A stretch of 64,000 nucleotides of DNA from Pseudomonas bharatica CSV86 (GTDB taxonomy: Bacteria; Pseudomonadota; Gammaproteobacteria; Pseudomonadales; Pseudomonadaceae): contig NZ_AMWJ02000002.1 of NCBI RefSeq assembly GCF_000319305.2, forward strand, positions 1,302,001 through 1,366,000, read 5' to 3'. The notes under the pieces are model-generated. The model saw only the letters and a program-made list of their open reading frames with translations, made no database searches and had not been told where the DNA came from. Below, piece by piece: positions 9,063-17,522 of this stretch (positions within the stretch are counted from its first letter, which is position 1; each line of letters begins with the position of its first letter). Both the position numbers and the translations under genes were made by a program.

Positions 9063-9132
9063 GGGCCTCATCGCTGGCAAGCCAGCTCCCACAGGTTCAG
9101 CGGTACATTGTGGGAGCTGGCTTGCCAGCGAT
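9063..9132. repeat. REP doublet between gtsA and gtsB
   Basis: Two REP units in inverted orientation (GCTGGCAAGCCAGC at left, GCTGGCTTGCCAGC at right) separated by a short spacer. It lies inside the gts operon, right after the binding-protein gene, and the transcript could fold into a stable hairpin protecting the gtsA message. Confidence 0.9.
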
Positions 9133-9138
9133 TGGGGG

Positions 9139-10404
9139 CTACCTGGCCGCCTTGATCGCCGCGTTGAGCTGCTTCACCGCCGTCGCCGGCTCGGCCTGGG
9201 GATCATTGAGGAAGTTGGTCACCACATCGAAGATGGCGCCCTGTACCGCCAGGGTCGTGGCCATGTTGTGCGCCATGCTCGGTTGCAGGCCGTCGCCCTT
9301 GGCCGCTTCCTTGAAGTCCGCCGCCGATTTCTGCGTGCACGCGTCGAACTTGCTCATGTCCATGTCCTGGCGCACCGGCAGCGAGCCCTTGTTCTGGTTG
9401 AACACGGTCTGGAACTCCGGCTCCAGGGCGACCTTGGCCAGGTCGTTCTGCGCCTTGATGTCGTTGGCGTCCTTGAGCTTGAACATCGCCAGCGAGTCGA
9501 TGTTGTAGGCGAAGCTGCCCTGGGTCCCGGGGAAGGCCACGCACTGGTAGTCCTTGCCAGCCACCTTGCCGGCAGCGCTCCACTCGCTCTTGGCCCAGTC
9601 GCCCATGATCTGCATGCCGGCCTTGCCATTGATGACCTCGGCGGCGGCGATGTTCCAGTCGCGCCCGGCGCGGTTGGGGTCCATGTAGGTGCCGAGGCGC
9701 TTGAGGGTGGCGAAGGCCTCGGTCATCTGCGGCCCGGTCAGGGTCTTCTCGTCGAGGTCGACGAAGGCAGCGTGGTAGCCCTTGGGCCCGAGGATGCTCA
9801 GCACCAGGTCTTCGAACACCGTGCTGTCCTGCCAGGGCTGGCCGCCGTGGGCCAGGGGAATGAAACCGGCGGCCTTGAGCTTGTCGGCGGCAGCGAAGAG
9901 CTCATCGAGGGTGGTCGGGACCTTGGCCCCGGCCTTGTCGAACACCTGCGGGTTGATCCACAGCCAGTTGACCCGGTGGATGTTCACCGGCACTGCGACA
10001 TAGTGGCCGTCGTATTTCATGATATCGGCGACCTGCCTGGGCAGCAGGTCGTCCCACTTGTTGGCGGCGGCCACGTCATCCAGTTCGGTGAGCAGGCCGA
10101 GGGCGCCCCATTCCTGGATATCCGGGCCCTTGATCTGCGCGGCGGAAGGCGGGTTGCCGGAAATGGCGCGGGTTTTCAGCACGGTCATGGCGGCAGCACC
10201 ACCGCCACCGGCGACGGCGTTGTCCTTCCAGATGAAACCATCTTTCTGGATCTGCTGCTTGAGGGTCTCGACGGCCTTGGCTTCGCCGCCGGAGGTCCAC
10301 CAGTGGAGAACGTCCACGGTGCCAGGATTGTCGGCGGCCAAGGCAGAAAGGGGGAACAGCGAGGCGAGGGAAACGACGGCGGCGAGACGGGTGATCGCAT
10401 TCAT
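9139..10404 (-). CDS. gtsA: Glucose-binding periplasmic protein GtsA
   Basis: GtsA captures glucose in the periplasm and delivers it to GtsBC. The 421-residue protein has a signal peptide (MNAITRLAAVVSLASLFPLSALA) followed by a type 1 extracellular solute-binding fold starting with VDVLHWWTSGGEAKAVETL. It is the first gene of gtsABCD-oprB. An 8-bp perfect inverted repeat lies 77-98 bases upstream of its start, a candidate operator for the nearby GltR. The neighbouring glk, edd and gltR genes support glucose as substrate. Confidence 0.94.
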   Translation of the reverse strand: MNAITRLAAVVSLASLFPLSALAADNPGTVDVLHWWTSGGEAKAVETLKQQIQKDGFIWKDNAVAGGGGAAAMTVLKTRAISGNPPSAAQIKGPDIQEWGALGLLTELDDVAAANKWDDLLPRQVADIMKYDGHYVAVPVNIHRVNWLWINPQVFDKAGAKVPTTLDELFAAADKLKAAGFIPLAHGGQPWQDSTVFEDLVLSILGPKGYHAAFVDLDEKTLTGPQMTEAFATLKRLGTYMDPNRAGRDWNIAAAEVINGKAGMQIMGDWAKSEWSAAGKVAGKDYQCVAFPGTQGSFAYNIDSLAMFKLKDANDIKAQNDLAKVALEPEFQTVFNQNKGSLPVRQDMDMSKFDACTQKSAADFKEAAKGDGLQPSMAHNMATTLAVQGAIFDVVTNFLNDPQAEPATAVKQLNAAIKAAR

Positions 10405-10480
10405 CGGGAGAAGCCTTTTTGTTGTTTTGCCTGGAGTCTAAACAGGGGATCTGATGGTGGAGGTAACGAAGGGATGCGGG

Positions 10481-10502
10481 AATGTCACCAAACAGTGACA
10501 TT
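10481..10502. promoter_or_regulatory. Perfect inverted repeat upstream of gtsA, candidate operator
   Basis: AATGTCAC-N6-GTGACATT forms perfect 8-bp arms (10481-10488 and 10495-10502). It is about 80 bases upstream of gtsA, the right place for an activator or repressor site. GltR, encoded 1.5 kb upstream, is the obvious candidate, but I have no direct evidence for the binding protein. Confidence 0.5.
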
Positions 10503-10517
10503 AGCGGTGATCCTTCA

Positions 10518-10600
10518 GGCCTCATCGCTGGCAAGCCAGCTCCCACAGGTTTCGCGGCGCACACAGAACCTGTGGGAGCTGGCTTGCCAGCGATAGGGCC
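10518..10600. repeat. REP doublet downstream of gtrS
   Basis: Inverted pair of REP units with a 29-bp spacer that itself contains ACAGGT and ACCTGT arms. It sits between the stop of the sensor kinase gene and the gtsA control region, next to the inverted repeat at 10481. Confidence 0.9.
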
Positions 10601-10607
10601 CGGGAGA

Positions 10608-12062
10608 TCAATCAAGATATCGAGGCAGGCTCAGGGTCACCCGCAACCCACCCTCGCGCAGATTCCTCAAACTCACCTCCCCGCCATGGCTATGGGCAAT
10701 ATTCCTGGCAATCCCCAGGCCCAGGCCATACCCCTGCTGCTTCCCGGCCAGGCGGAAATGCGGTTCGAACACCTGTTCCAGCTGTTGCGCCGGCACCCCG
10801 GGCCCTTCGTCGTCCACATGCAGGACGAAGCTGTCCTCGCCATCGATGATCCGCAGATGCGCGCGCTCGCCATATTTCAACGCGTTGTCGATCAGGTTGC
10901 CGATACAGCGGCGCAAGGCCAGCGGCTTGCCCGGGTAGGCGGCCTCGGCATGCCCTCGGATGGTCACCCGGCCACTGGCAAGGTAAGGCTCGACCAGGCA
11001 TTCCAGCACCTGGTTCAGATCGATGGCTTCGATGTTCTCGTGGATATCCGTGTCCTTCACGCATTGCAGTGCGCCTTTCACCAGCATCTCCAGTTCGTCC
11101 AGATCCCGTCCGAACTTCGCCTGCACCTGCTCGTCCTCCAGCAGCTCGACGCGCAGGCGCAAGCGCGTGATCGGCGTACGCAGGTCGTGGGAGATCGCGC
11201 TGAACAATTGGCTGCGCTCGGTGAGATAGCGGCTGATGCGCTCGCGCATGGCATTGAAGGCGCGCGCCACTTCCTCCACCTCGCTGCCGCCGCCCTCCAC
11301 CACCGGCGCCACATCCGCGCCGAGGGACATTTCCCGCGCCGCCAGGGCCAGGCGCTTGAGCGGCCTGCTCTGCCAGTGGACCAGCAGGCCGATGAACAGC
11401 AGCAGGAAGAAACCGGTGAAACCGATGAACAGCACCTGCTGACGCGGCAGCCCTTCATCTTCGAGGGTGGTGTAGGGCTCGGGCAGCAGCGAGGCGATAT
11501 ACAGCCACTCGCCCTCGGCCAGGCGGATCTGGGTAACCAGCACCGGCGGTTCCACCGGTTCCAGCGTGAGCGCGTAATGCGCCCAGGAACGCGGCAGTTC
11601 GTCGAGCTTCAGGCCACTGTTGAAAATCCGCAGGTCCTGCGGGCTGACGAACTCCACCGAAATGCGCATCTCGCCCAGGCGCTGGCGCAGCACTTCGTCC
11701 ACCGCGGCGATGACCGCCTCCTTGCGCGGCGTGCTGGGCAGTACCTGCATGTCCAGCGGGCGATCGTTGAGGGAGACGAAGAAGCGCGTGCCGCCCATGC
11801 TGCGCAACTGGTCCAGCACCAGCGGCCGATAGGCCAAGGGCAGCGAGCGGAAGTAGCTGACGCTGGCGCTCATCGAATGCGCCAGGCTGCGCGCACTGGC
11901 GACCAGCCCCTCGCGCTGGCTGGCACGCAGTTGCGACAGCCAGATCAGGCTCGACAGGCCCTGGGCCAGCAACACCACCAGCAAGGTCAGCAGCAGCATC
12001 CGCCCCAGCAGCGAACGCGGCAGCGGCAGGCGCCGGCGGCGCTCAGTGCGACGCAGCAACAC
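10608..12062 (-). CDS. gtrS: Sensor histidine kinase GtrS (partner of GltR)
   Basis: Inner-membrane kinase that, in Pseudomonas, senses a sugar acid (2-ketogluconate in P. aeruginosa) and phosphorylates GltR. The 484 residues show TM1 (about 20-42), a periplasmic sensing domain of about 165 residues, TM2 (209-230), a HAMP linker (231-283), the phospho-acceptor histidine H292 in SAISHDLRTP, and a C-terminal ATPase domain with DNALKYG and GLGLGIARNIAHSHGG. The start overlaps the end of gltR by 20 bases, so the pair is probably coupled. Confidence 0.9.
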   Translation of the reverse strand: MLLRRTERRRRLPLPRSLLGRMLLLTLLVVLLAQGLSSLIWLSQLRASQREGLVASARSLAHSMSASVSYFRSLPLAYRPLVLDQLRSMGGTRFFVSLNDRPLDMQVLPSTPRKEAVIAAVDEVLRQRLGEMRISVEFVSPQDLRIFNSGLKLDELPRSWAHYALTLEPVEPPVLVTQIRLAEGEWLYIASLLPEPYTTLEDEGLPRQQVLFIGFTGFFLLLFIGLLVHWQSRPLKRLALAAREMSLGADVAPVVEGGGSEVEEVARAFNAMRERISRYLTERSQLFSAISHDLRTPITRLRLRVELLEDEQVQAKFGRDLDELEMLVKGALQCVKDTDIHENIEAIDLNQVLECLVEPYLASGRVTIRGHAEAAYPGKPLALRRCIGNLIDNALKYGERAHLRIIDGEDSFVLHVDDEGPGVPAQQLEQVFEPHFRLAGKQQGYGLGLGIARNIAHSHGGEVSLRNLREGGLRVTLSLPRYLD

Positions 12063-12753
12063 TGGCCGCCAGCAGGTAACCGCTGCCCCGCACGGTCCGG
12101 ATCAGCCGCGGCGGCTTGCCGGTGTCGCGCAGGCGCTGGCGCAGACGGCTGACCGCCATATCGACGATGCGATCCAGTGGCATCGGCTCGCGTCCACGCG
12201 TGGCATTGCCGATGGTGTCGCGGTCGAGGATCTGTTGCGGATGATCGAGGAAAAGCTTGAGCAGGGCGAAGTCGGCGCCCGACAGAATCACTTCCTCGCC
12301 GTCGCGATGGAACAGGCGATGGCTGACGGTATCCAGGCGCCACTCATCGAAGGCCAGCACCTCGCCGCCTGGGGCCTGGAACCCGGCCCGGCGCAACAGC
12401 GCCTTGATCCGCGCCTGCAGTTCGCGCGGGCTGAAGGGTTTGCCGAGGTAGTCGTCGGCACCCAGCTCCAGGCCAATCACCCGATCAGCCTCGTCGGAGC
12501 TGGCGGTCAGCATGATGATCGGCACCCGCGCCTGGCGTGGATGTTCGCGCACCCAGCGGCACAGGCTGAAACCGTCCTCGTCGGGCAGCATCACATCGAG
12601 GATCACCAGGTCGCTGCCCTCGGCATCCAGCGCCTGGCGAAACGCCTGGCCGTCGGCCACGGCGCGCACCTGGAAACCGCAACGGCTCAGGTAGGCGTCC
12701 AGCAGTTCACGGATGTCCTGGTCGTCATCCACCAGCAGAATCGACTTGCTCAC
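12043..12753 (-). CDS. gltR: Response regulator GltR of glucose uptake
   Basis: OmpR/PhoB-type regulator controlling glucose transport genes. The start chosen is GTG at 12753 (SKSILLVDDDQDIREL), preceded by AAGGA; upstream in-frame ATGs would add an Arg-rich stretch that does not belong to the fold. The 236-residue protein has a receiver domain with the acidic pair D10/D11, phospho-acceptor D53 in LVILDVMLPDEDG and the KPFSPRELQARI lysine, then a winged-helix domain ending IRTVRGSGYLLA. It lies 29 bases after glk and may be co-transcribed with edd-glk. Confidence 0.92.
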   Translation of the reverse strand: MSKSILLVDDDQDIRELLDAYLSRCGFQVRAVADGQAFRQALDAEGSDLVILDVMLPDEDGFSLCRWVREHPRQARVPIIMLTASSDEADRVIGLELGADDYLGKPFSPRELQARIKALLRRAGFQAPGGEVLAFDEWRLDTVSHRLFHRDGEEVILSGADFALLKLFLDHPQQILDRDTIGNATRGREPMPLDRIVDMAVSRLRQRLRDTGKPPRLIRTVRGSGYLLAASVAASH

Positions 12754-12781
12754 GAAAGAGGTCCTTGTCCTTGCTCGGGAA

Positions 12782-13753
12782 TCAAGCCCCGGAGGTTCCC
12801 GCCAGCGCTTGCTGCAATGCCACGCCGGCACCCAGCAGCCCGGAGAATTCGGCGGTCACCAGCCACACCGGGATGCCCTGGAAATAGCCGCTCATGCAGC
12901 CTTTGTCAGCAAAGCTTTCGGCAAAGCCGCTGCGCAGGAACAGGCGGCTGAAACGCGGCACCACGCCGCCGACGATATACACCCCGCCGCGTCCGCCGAG
13001 GGTCAGCACACCGTTGCCGGCGACCCGGCCGAGAAAGCGGCAGAACTGCTCGATCACCGCCAGCGCCACCGGCTCTCCCGACAGCGCGGCTTCGGTGATG
13101 GCGGCGGGCGTCGCCAGGGTCGGCGCGTGGCCGTCGAGGCTGCAGATGGCGTGGTACAAGCGCAAAAGTCCGCCACCGCTCAATACGGTGTCGGCACTGA
13201 CGTGCCCGGTATGTTCGGCGATGGCCTGGCGAATTGCTGCCTCGCGGGCGTCATTGACCGGCAGATCGACATGCCCGCCTTCACCCGGCACGGCCAGCCA
13301 GCGCCCCTCTTCCAGACGCAACAGGCTGGCCACACCAAGGCCGGTGCCGGGGCCGATGATCAGCGCCGGGCGGCTCAGGTCGGCCTCGCCGGCGCAAACA
13401 TTGACCCGCTCGTGCGGTTGCAGGTGGGTCATGCCCAGGGCCATGGCGAAGAAATCGTTGATCAGCAGCAGGTGCTCGACCTGCAAGGCAGCGCAGCAAA
13501 TGCTGCGGTTGATCCGCCAGTGACTGTTGGTAAAGCGGAACTCCTCGCCGGACACCGGTCCGGCCACCGCCAGGCACACCGCCTGCAGCTCGCCACGGGC
13601 AATGCCCTGGCCGTCCAGGTAAACGCCGATGGCCTGTTCCGGGCTGCTGTAGTCCGCCACCTGGAACACCTGCACGGCATGCAGGGCATCGTCGCGCCAC
13701 AGGGCGAAACGGGCGTTGGTCCCGCCGATATCGCCTACCAGCGAAACGCTCAT
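12782..13753 (-). CDS. glk: Glucokinase
   Basis: Phosphorylates intracellular glucose to glucose-6-phosphate with ATP. The 323-residue product starts MSVSLVGDIGGTNARFAL, with the phosphate-1 motif GDIGGTN at residues 7-13; LLINDFFAMALGM carries the catalytic aspartate region and IIGPGTGLGVASLL the second ATP motif. The start codon overlaps the edd stop (ATGA), indicating coupling. An ATG two codons upstream is possible but less likely. Confidence 0.95.
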   Translation of the reverse strand: MSVSLVGDIGGTNARFALWRDDALHAVQVFQVADYSSPEQAIGVYLDGQGIARGELQAVCLAVAGPVSGEEFRFTNSHWRINRSICCAALQVEHLLLINDFFAMALGMTHLQPHERVNVCAGEADLSRPALIIGPGTGLGVASLLRLEEGRWLAVPGEGGHVDLPVNDAREAAIRQAIAEHTGHVSADTVLSGGGLLRLYHAICSLDGHAPTLATPAAITEAALSGEPVALAVIEQFCRFLGRVAGNGVLTLGGRGGVYIVGGVVPRFSRLFLRSGFAESFADKGCMSGYFQGIPVWLVTAEFSGLLGAGVALQQALAGTSGA

Positions 13754-15576
13754 TTGCACCCCTCCAGCGCCTGGGTGAAGGCACTTGCGCCCTTCTCCGC
13801 CGGGCTGAAGGCCTGGCGCATGAAGCCGAACAGCTCACGGCCACAGCCAAGGTCATTGCCCAGTGGCGCGGCGGCAAGCTCGCGGGCCGCCAGTTCATCG
13901 TCCGGTACCCGCACCAGCAGGCTGCCGGTGGCGCCATCGACGCGCACGATATCGCCGTCGCGCACCCGGGCCAGCGGCCCGCCGTCATAGGCTTCGGGGC
14001 AGACATGGATGGCCGCCGGGATCTTGCCCGAGGCACCGGACATGCGCCCGTCGGTGACCAGCGCGACCTTGAAGCCGCGGTCCTGCAGCACACCAAGGAA
14101 CGGCGTCATCTTGTGCAGCTCGGGCATGCCGTTGCAGCGCGGGCCTTGGAAGCGCATCACGGCGACGAAGTCGCGCTCCAGTTCGCCGGCCTTGAAGGCA
14201 TCGGCCAACGCCTGCTGGTCGTGGAAGACCCGCGCCGGCGCCTCGACCACCTGGTGCTCCGGAGCCACGGCCGAGACCTTCATTACGCCCCGGCCCAGGT
14301 TGCCCTCCATCACCCGCAATCCGCCTTCGGCGGAGAACGGCCGGGCCACCGGGCGCAGGATCGACTCGTCGAGACTTTGCCGCGGCCCCTCGCGCCACAC
14401 CAACGCGTCGCCATCGAGGAAGGGTTCCTCGACATAGCGGCGCAGGCCTCGACCGGCCACGGTGTTGACGTCCTCGTGCAGCAGGCCGGCATCGAGCAGC
14501 TCGCGGATCAGGAAGGCCATGCCTCCGGCCGCCTGGAAGTGGTTGATATCGGCCTTGCCGTTCGGATAGACGTGGCAAAGGGTCGGAACCACTTCGGAAA
14601 GATCGGCCATGTCCTGCCAAGTCAACTGGATTCCGGCGGCCTGGGCGATGGCCGGAATATGCAGGGTGTGGTTGGTGGAGCCGCCGGTGGCGTGCAGGGC
14701 CACCACCGAGTTGACGATCACCTTTTCGTCGACGATTTCGCCGATCGGCATGAAGTTGCCGCTGGCCTTGGTCAGCCGGGTGACCTGCTGCGCGGCCGCC
14801 ACGGTCAGGGCATCGCGCAGCGGCGTATAGGGGTTGACGAAGGACGCACCCGGCAGGTGCAGGCCCATCACTTCCATGAGCAACTGGTTGGTATTGGCGG
14901 TGCCGTAGAAGGTGCAGGTGCCGGGGCTGTGGTAGGACTTCATCTCCGACTCCAGCAACTGTTCGCGGCTGGCCTTGCCTTCGGCGTAGAGCTGGCGTAC
15001 CTCGGCCTTTTCCTTGTTGGAAATGCCCGAGGGCATCGGTCCACCGGGGACGAACAGCATCGGCAGATGACCGAAGCGCAGTGCGCCCATCATCAGGCCG
15101 GGGACGATCTTGTCGCAGATGCCAAGCATCAGCGCCGCATCGAACAGGTTGTGCGACAGCGCCACGGCGGTGGACATGGCGATCACCTCGCGGCTGGCGA
15201 TGCCGATCTCCATGCCCGGCTCACCCTGGGTGACACCGTCGCACATGGCCGGCACCCCACCGGCGAACTGGCCGACCGAACCTATATCGCGCAGGGCCTG
15301 CTTGATCTGCTCGGGGTAGTGCTCGTAGGGCTGGTGGGCGGAGAGCAGGTCGTTGTAGGCGGAGACGATGGCGACGTTGGCCGAATTGGTCAGGCGCAGG
15401 GTCTGCTTGTCGTCGGCGCCGCAGCCGGCCACGGCATGGGCGAAGTTGGCGCATTGCAGGCGGGCACGCATCGGGCCGTCGCTGGCGGCGCCGCGGATCA
15501 GTTGCAGGTAGCGTTCACGGGTGGGACGGCTGCGGGCGATCAACCGCTCGGTGACCTCGACAATACGCGGATGCAT
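13750..15576 (-). CDS. edd: 6-phosphogluconate dehydratase
   Basis: Dehydrates 6-phosphogluconate to 2-keto-3-deoxy-6-phosphogluconate, the defining Entner-Doudoroff step, using a [4Fe-4S] cluster. The 608-residue length and motifs match the IlvD/Edd family: AVAGCGADDKQT and GICDKIVPGL carry cluster cysteines, PGTCTFYGTANTNQ is the third, and VTDGRMSGASGKIPAAIHV is the conserved C-terminal motif. It leads the leftward edd-glk-gltR-gtrS group and is divergent from gap across a region holding a HexR-type site. Confidence 0.97.
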   Translation of the reverse strand: MHPRIVEVTERLIARSRPTRERYLQLIRGAASDGPMRARLQCANFAHAVAGCGADDKQTLRLTNSANVAIVSAYNDLLSAHQPYEHYPEQIKQALRDIGSVGQFAGGVPAMCDGVTQGEPGMEIGIASREVIAMSTAVALSHNLFDAALMLGICDKIVPGLMMGALRFGHLPMLFVPGGPMPSGISNKEKAEVRQLYAEGKASREQLLESEMKSYHSPGTCTFYGTANTNQLLMEVMGLHLPGASFVNPYTPLRDALTVAAAQQVTRLTKASGNFMPIGEIVDEKVIVNSVVALHATGGSTNHTLHIPAIAQAAGIQLTWQDMADLSEVVPTLCHVYPNGKADINHFQAAGGMAFLIRELLDAGLLHEDVNTVAGRGLRRYVEEPFLDGDALVWREGPRQSLDESILRPVARPFSAEGGLRVMEGNLGRGVMKVSAVAPEHQVVEAPARVFHDQQALADAFKAGELERDFVAVMRFQGPRCNGMPELHKMTPFLGVLQDRGFKVALVTDGRMSGASGKIPAAIHVCPEAYDGGPLARVRDGDIVRVDGATGSLLVRVPDDELAARELAAAPLGNDLGCGRELFGFMRQAFSPAEKGASAFTQALEGCK

Positions 15577-15751
15577 GAACTCGACTCCAGGCTAAACGGT
15601 GGTGGCGACGCTCTGGCGATTTTCCCTTCCAAACGATTGCGCCTACGCTCAGGCCAAGTGCCGGTAGAAAAGGACTGGATCGCTCGACGTGGTAATTCGA
15701 ACAAAATATTGCCAGAATCTACGCTTTTTTTCTATCTGTTTCCGATTAATC

Positions 15752-15766
15752 TTGTAATTACAACAA
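15752..15766. promoter_or_regulatory. HexR operator between edd and gap
   Basis: TTGT-AATTACA-ACAA is an exact match to the TTGT-N7/8-ACAA motif reported for HexR in P. putida. It lies 32 bases before the gap start and 176 bases before edd, in their shared 221-bp control region. Confidence 0.78.
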
Positions 15767-15797
15767 CAAAATTCCGTACAGTACGCGAGGTGGTGCC

Positions 15798-16799
15798 ATG
15801 ACTATCCGGATTGCAATCAACGGCTTCGGCCGCATCGGCCGCAACCTGCTGCGCGCACTCTATACCCAAGGCTACCGCCACGACCTGCAGGTCGTCGCCA
15901 TCAACGATCTGGGCGACAGCGCCATCAATGCCCACCTGCTCCGCTACGACAGCGTCCACGGCCATTTTGCCGCCGAGGTGTCCTTCGACCAGGAGAGCCT
16001 GACGGTCAACGGCGACCGCATTGCCGTCAGTGCCATCCGCAACCCGGCGGAACTGCCGTGGCGGGCCGAGGGTGTCGATGTGGTGTTCGAATGCACCGGG
16101 CTGTTTACCGATCGCACCAAGGCAGCGGCGCATATTACCGCCGGAGCGCGCAAGGTGATCATCTCGGCGCCGGCCAAGGGCGCGGATGCCACTGTAGTCC
16201 ATGGCGTCAACCACGACATCCTGCGCGCCTCGCACCAGATCATTTCCAACGCCTCCTGCACCACCAACTGCCTGGCTCCCGTGGCCCAGGTGCTGCACCG
16301 CGAGCTGGGCATCGAACAGGGCCTGATGACCACCATACACGCCTATACCAACGACCAGAGCCTGACCGATGGTTACCACAGCGATCCCTACCGCGCCCGC
16401 GCCGCGACCCAATCGATGATCCCGAGCAAGACCGGGGCCGCCGAGGCGGTGGGCCTGGTCCTGCCGGAACTGGCCGGCAAGCTCACCGGCATGGCGGTAC
16501 GGGTGCCGGTGATCAATGTGTCGCTGGTGGACCTGACCGTCACCCTCGCCCGGCCGACCACGGCCGAGGACGTCAATGCGCTGTTCAAGGAAGCCAGTCG
16601 CGGGTCGAAAATCCTCGGTTACAACGATCTGCCGCTGGTGTCCTGCGACTTCAACCACAACCCGTTGTCGTCGATCTTCGATGCCAATCACACCAAAGCC
16701 AGCGGGAAATTGTTGAAGGTGATGGCCTGGTACGACAACGAATGGGGCTTCTGCAACCGCATGCTGGATAACTGCCTGGCACTGTGGAACGCTGGCTAG
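15798..16799 (+). CDS. gap: Glyceraldehyde-3-phosphate dehydrogenase, type I
   Basis: Oxidises glyceraldehyde-3-phosphate made by Eda to 1,3-bisphosphoglycerate. The 333-residue enzyme starts IRIAINGFGRIGRNLLRAL (NAD-binding fold); the catalytic cysteine is C154 in SNASCTTNCLAP, with catalytic histidine in TTIHAYTNDQSL. The residue after the second NAD-binding strand is Asp in AINDLGD, typical of NAD preference. Its place across from edd under a HexR site fits the catabolic isozyme of Pseudomonas (called gap-1 or gapA). GAGGTGG provides the ribosome site. Confidence 0.95.
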   Translation: MTIRIAINGFGRIGRNLLRALYTQGYRHDLQVVAINDLGDSAINAHLLRYDSVHGHFAAEVSFDQESLTVNGDRIAVSAIRNPAELPWRAEGVDVVFECTGLFTDRTKAAAHITAGARKVIISAPAKGADATVVHGVNHDILRASHQIISNASCTTNCLAPVAQVLHRELGIEQGLMTTIHAYTNDQSLTDGYHSDPYRARAATQSMIPSKTGAAEAVGLVLPELAGKLTGMAVRVPVINVSLVDLTVTLARPTTAEDVNALFKEASRGSKILGYNDLPLVSCDFNHNPLSSIFDANHTKASGKLLKVMAWYDNEWGFCNRMLDNCLALWNAG

Positions 16800-16881
16800 A
16801 CGGGGCTTGTGGCGGTTTGCTGTAGGACATTTCGGCTAATGCCCTACGGCGCTGCCCTACTTAACGCTTGACCGAAACCGT

Positions 16882-16902
16882 TAATGACAATCAATATCAT
16901 TA
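16882..16902. promoter_or_regulatory. Fur box upstream of the ECF sigma gene
   Basis: TAATGA-N9-TCATTA forms a 21-base palindrome close to the Fur consensus. It marks the following sigma / anti-sigma / receptor genes as repressed when iron is sufficient. It also overlaps the first in-frame ATG of the sigma gene (16884), which argues against that ATG as the start. Confidence 0.75.
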
Positions 16903-16925
16903 GCAAATTCCGGTCGGGTATTCCC

Positions 16926-17444
16926 GTGAGCCACTCTCACTTCAACACCGTTTTTCTCGCCCAACGGGTGACCCTGTTGCGTACGCTGCAGCGCATGGTG
17001 GACAACCCGAGCACCGCCGAGGACCTGCTGCAGGAAACCTACCTGCGGGTCACCCGGGCACTGGGCGAGCGTCCCATCGAGCATCTAGAGCCGTTCGTCT
17101 TCCAGACTGCGCGCAACCTGGCGCTGGACCATCTGCGTGCGCGCCGGGTCCAGGCCCGAACGCTGGTGGACGATGTGCCGGAGCAGATCTTGCACAATGT
17201 CGCGGCGCCGGTCAGCAGCGCCGAGGACGCCGCCCACGCGCAAAAGCTGCTCAAGCGCCTGAGCGGCTCGCTGGCGCAACTGACCCCGCGCCAGCAACGT
17301 ATCTTCATCCTCAGCCGGCTGCATGGCGCCAGCTACCTGGAGATCGCCGAGCAACTGAAGGTCTCCGCCAGCACGGTGCAGAAGGAACTGAAACTGATCA
17401 TGGCGATCTGCATGGGCGTCGCCGATCGGCTCGACGGCAACTGA
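16926..17444 (+). CDS. ECF sigma factor of iron-starvation (FecI/HxuI) type
   Basis: A sigma-70 subfamily ECF factor that should direct transcription of the adjacent receptor gene when its outer-membrane signal arrives. Started at GTG 16926 (MSHSHFNTVFLAQ) it is 172 residues; the ATG at 16884 lies inside the Fur box. Region 2 contains AEDLLQETYLRVTR and FVFQTARNLALDHLRAR; region 4 contains LTPRQQRIFILSRLHGASYLEIAEQL followed by a helix-turn-helix. The next gene is a FecR-type anti-sigma factor and the third a TonB receptor. It resembles the heme systems HasI and HxuI; I cannot decide the exact orthologue. Confidence 0.85.
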   Translation: MSHSHFNTVFLAQRVTLLRTLQRMVDNPSTAEDLLQETYLRVTRALGERPIEHLEPFVFQTARNLALDHLRARRVQARTLVDDVPEQILHNVAAPVSSAEDAAHAQKLLKRLSGSLAQLTPRQQRIFILSRLHGASYLEIAEQLKVSASTVQKELKLIMAICMGVADRLDGN

Positions 17445-17522
17445 AGGTTCCTTGCCTGCCCTTGCGTTTGCCGCGATCATGACGCCCACGACAAGACAGC
17501 CGCCACATCCCAAGGACCTTCC

